A stretch of 64,000 nucleotides of DNA from Microbulbifer sediminum (GTDB taxonomy: Bacteria; Pseudomonadota; Gammaproteobacteria; Pseudomonadales; Cellvibrionaceae). Below, in pieces: positions 63,954-64,000 of this stretch. Every line of letters begins with the position of its first letter. Position 1 is the first letter of the stretch. The translations under genes and the position numbers were made by a program. Below the pieces are notes generated by a model, which did no database searches, had not been told where the DNA came from, and was given only the letters and a program-made list of their open reading frames with translations. The stretch covers positions 372,001-436,000 of the forward strand of contig NZ_JAJSAP010000002.1 of the NCBI RefSeq assembly GCF_021729035.1, in the 5' to 3' direction.

Positions 63954-64000
63954 ATGAGCAAACAGCAACCACTCGCCCACTGGGACGATATCCTGCTCCT
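63954..64000 (+). CDS. Start of an unidentified gene, cut by the window edge
   Basis: An ATG at 63954 opens a frame MSKQQPLAHWDDILL that runs to the right edge. Only 15 residues are visible, too few to assign a family. GGTAAACGAG upstream is a weak ribosome site. It is divergent from the efflux operon. Confidence 0.6.
   Translation, partial: MSKQQPLAHWDDILL

Noticed and set aside
1-64000. CRISPR arrays, insertion sequences or prophage
   Set aside because: No regularly spaced direct repeats, transposase motifs or phage structural genes were found on either strand.

Overview
The window looks like a piece of chromosome from a G+C-rich marine or halotolerant gammaproteobacterium, close to the Pseudomonas/Cellvibrio/Microbulbifer side of the class. 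This rests on a low-complexity RNase E tail with NDPR motifs, a yccA-tusDCBE block, a Pseudomonas-style cysI-DUF934 pair, a TyrR/PhhR-type regulator divergent from phenylalanine hydroxylase, and choline-to-betaine genes. The genus is inference. There are no transposases, phage genes or CRISPR arrays; the window is almost entirely protein-coding.

Layout. 1-1721: 3' end of rne, a tRNA-Ser(UGA) with a strong promoter, and a degenerate tandem repeat copying the tRNA 3' end plus its terminator. 1722-7860: an isochorismatase-like hydrolase, then choline uptake and oxidation (BCCT transporter, betA, and convergent betB). 8004-8765: TorF-type outer-membrane protein. 8987-15690: a tightly packed four-gene cluster of unclear function: VTT/TVP38 membrane protein, six-hairpin glycosidase-like enzyme, GT4 glycosyltransferase, and an alkaline-phosphatase-fold/EEP-fold fusion with a hydrophobic insertion. 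15771-19622: yccA, tusDCBE (2-thiouridine sulfur relay), yjbQ and trmA (tRNA m5U54). 19623-24407: subclass B3 metallo-beta-lactamase, DUF2489 protein, AEC carrier, rmuC, and divergent murI. 24430-30714: a two-gene helicase-nuclease machine resembling AddAB. 30891-35090: class I DAHP synthase, trxC, a 45-aa DUF3096 protein, a GH114-like lipoprotein, and an A+T-richer membrane protein.

35285-42822 is a sulfur/one-carbon region: nfuA, metH, DUF2970, a 38-aa membrane peptide, cysI and DUF934. 43062-49524: asnS, a periplasmic LprI/MliC-type lysozyme-inhibitor-like protein, then an unusual trio of ATP-grasp ligase, CocE/NonD hydrolase and serine-acetyltransferase-like protein. 49576-56436: CaiB/BaiF CoA-transferase, Mpo1-like DUF962 protein, a TyrR-type regulator divergent from phhA with a perfect TyrR box between them, and an Lrp-family regulator upstream of a class V PLP enzyme. 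56543-63625: Kef-type antiporter and a convergent OMF-MFP-RND efflux operon. A new plus-strand gene starts at 63954 and leaves the window.

The best candidates for something undescribed are the 8987-15690 cluster, which I read as a glycolipid or envelope-lipid remodelling locus, and the 45467-49524 trio, read as a ligase/hydrolase/acyltransferase pathway. The tRNA-tail repeat with compensatory base changes and the 38-aa peptide divergent from cysI are smaller unexplained elements. All functions are inferred from motifs read by eye; no database search was run.
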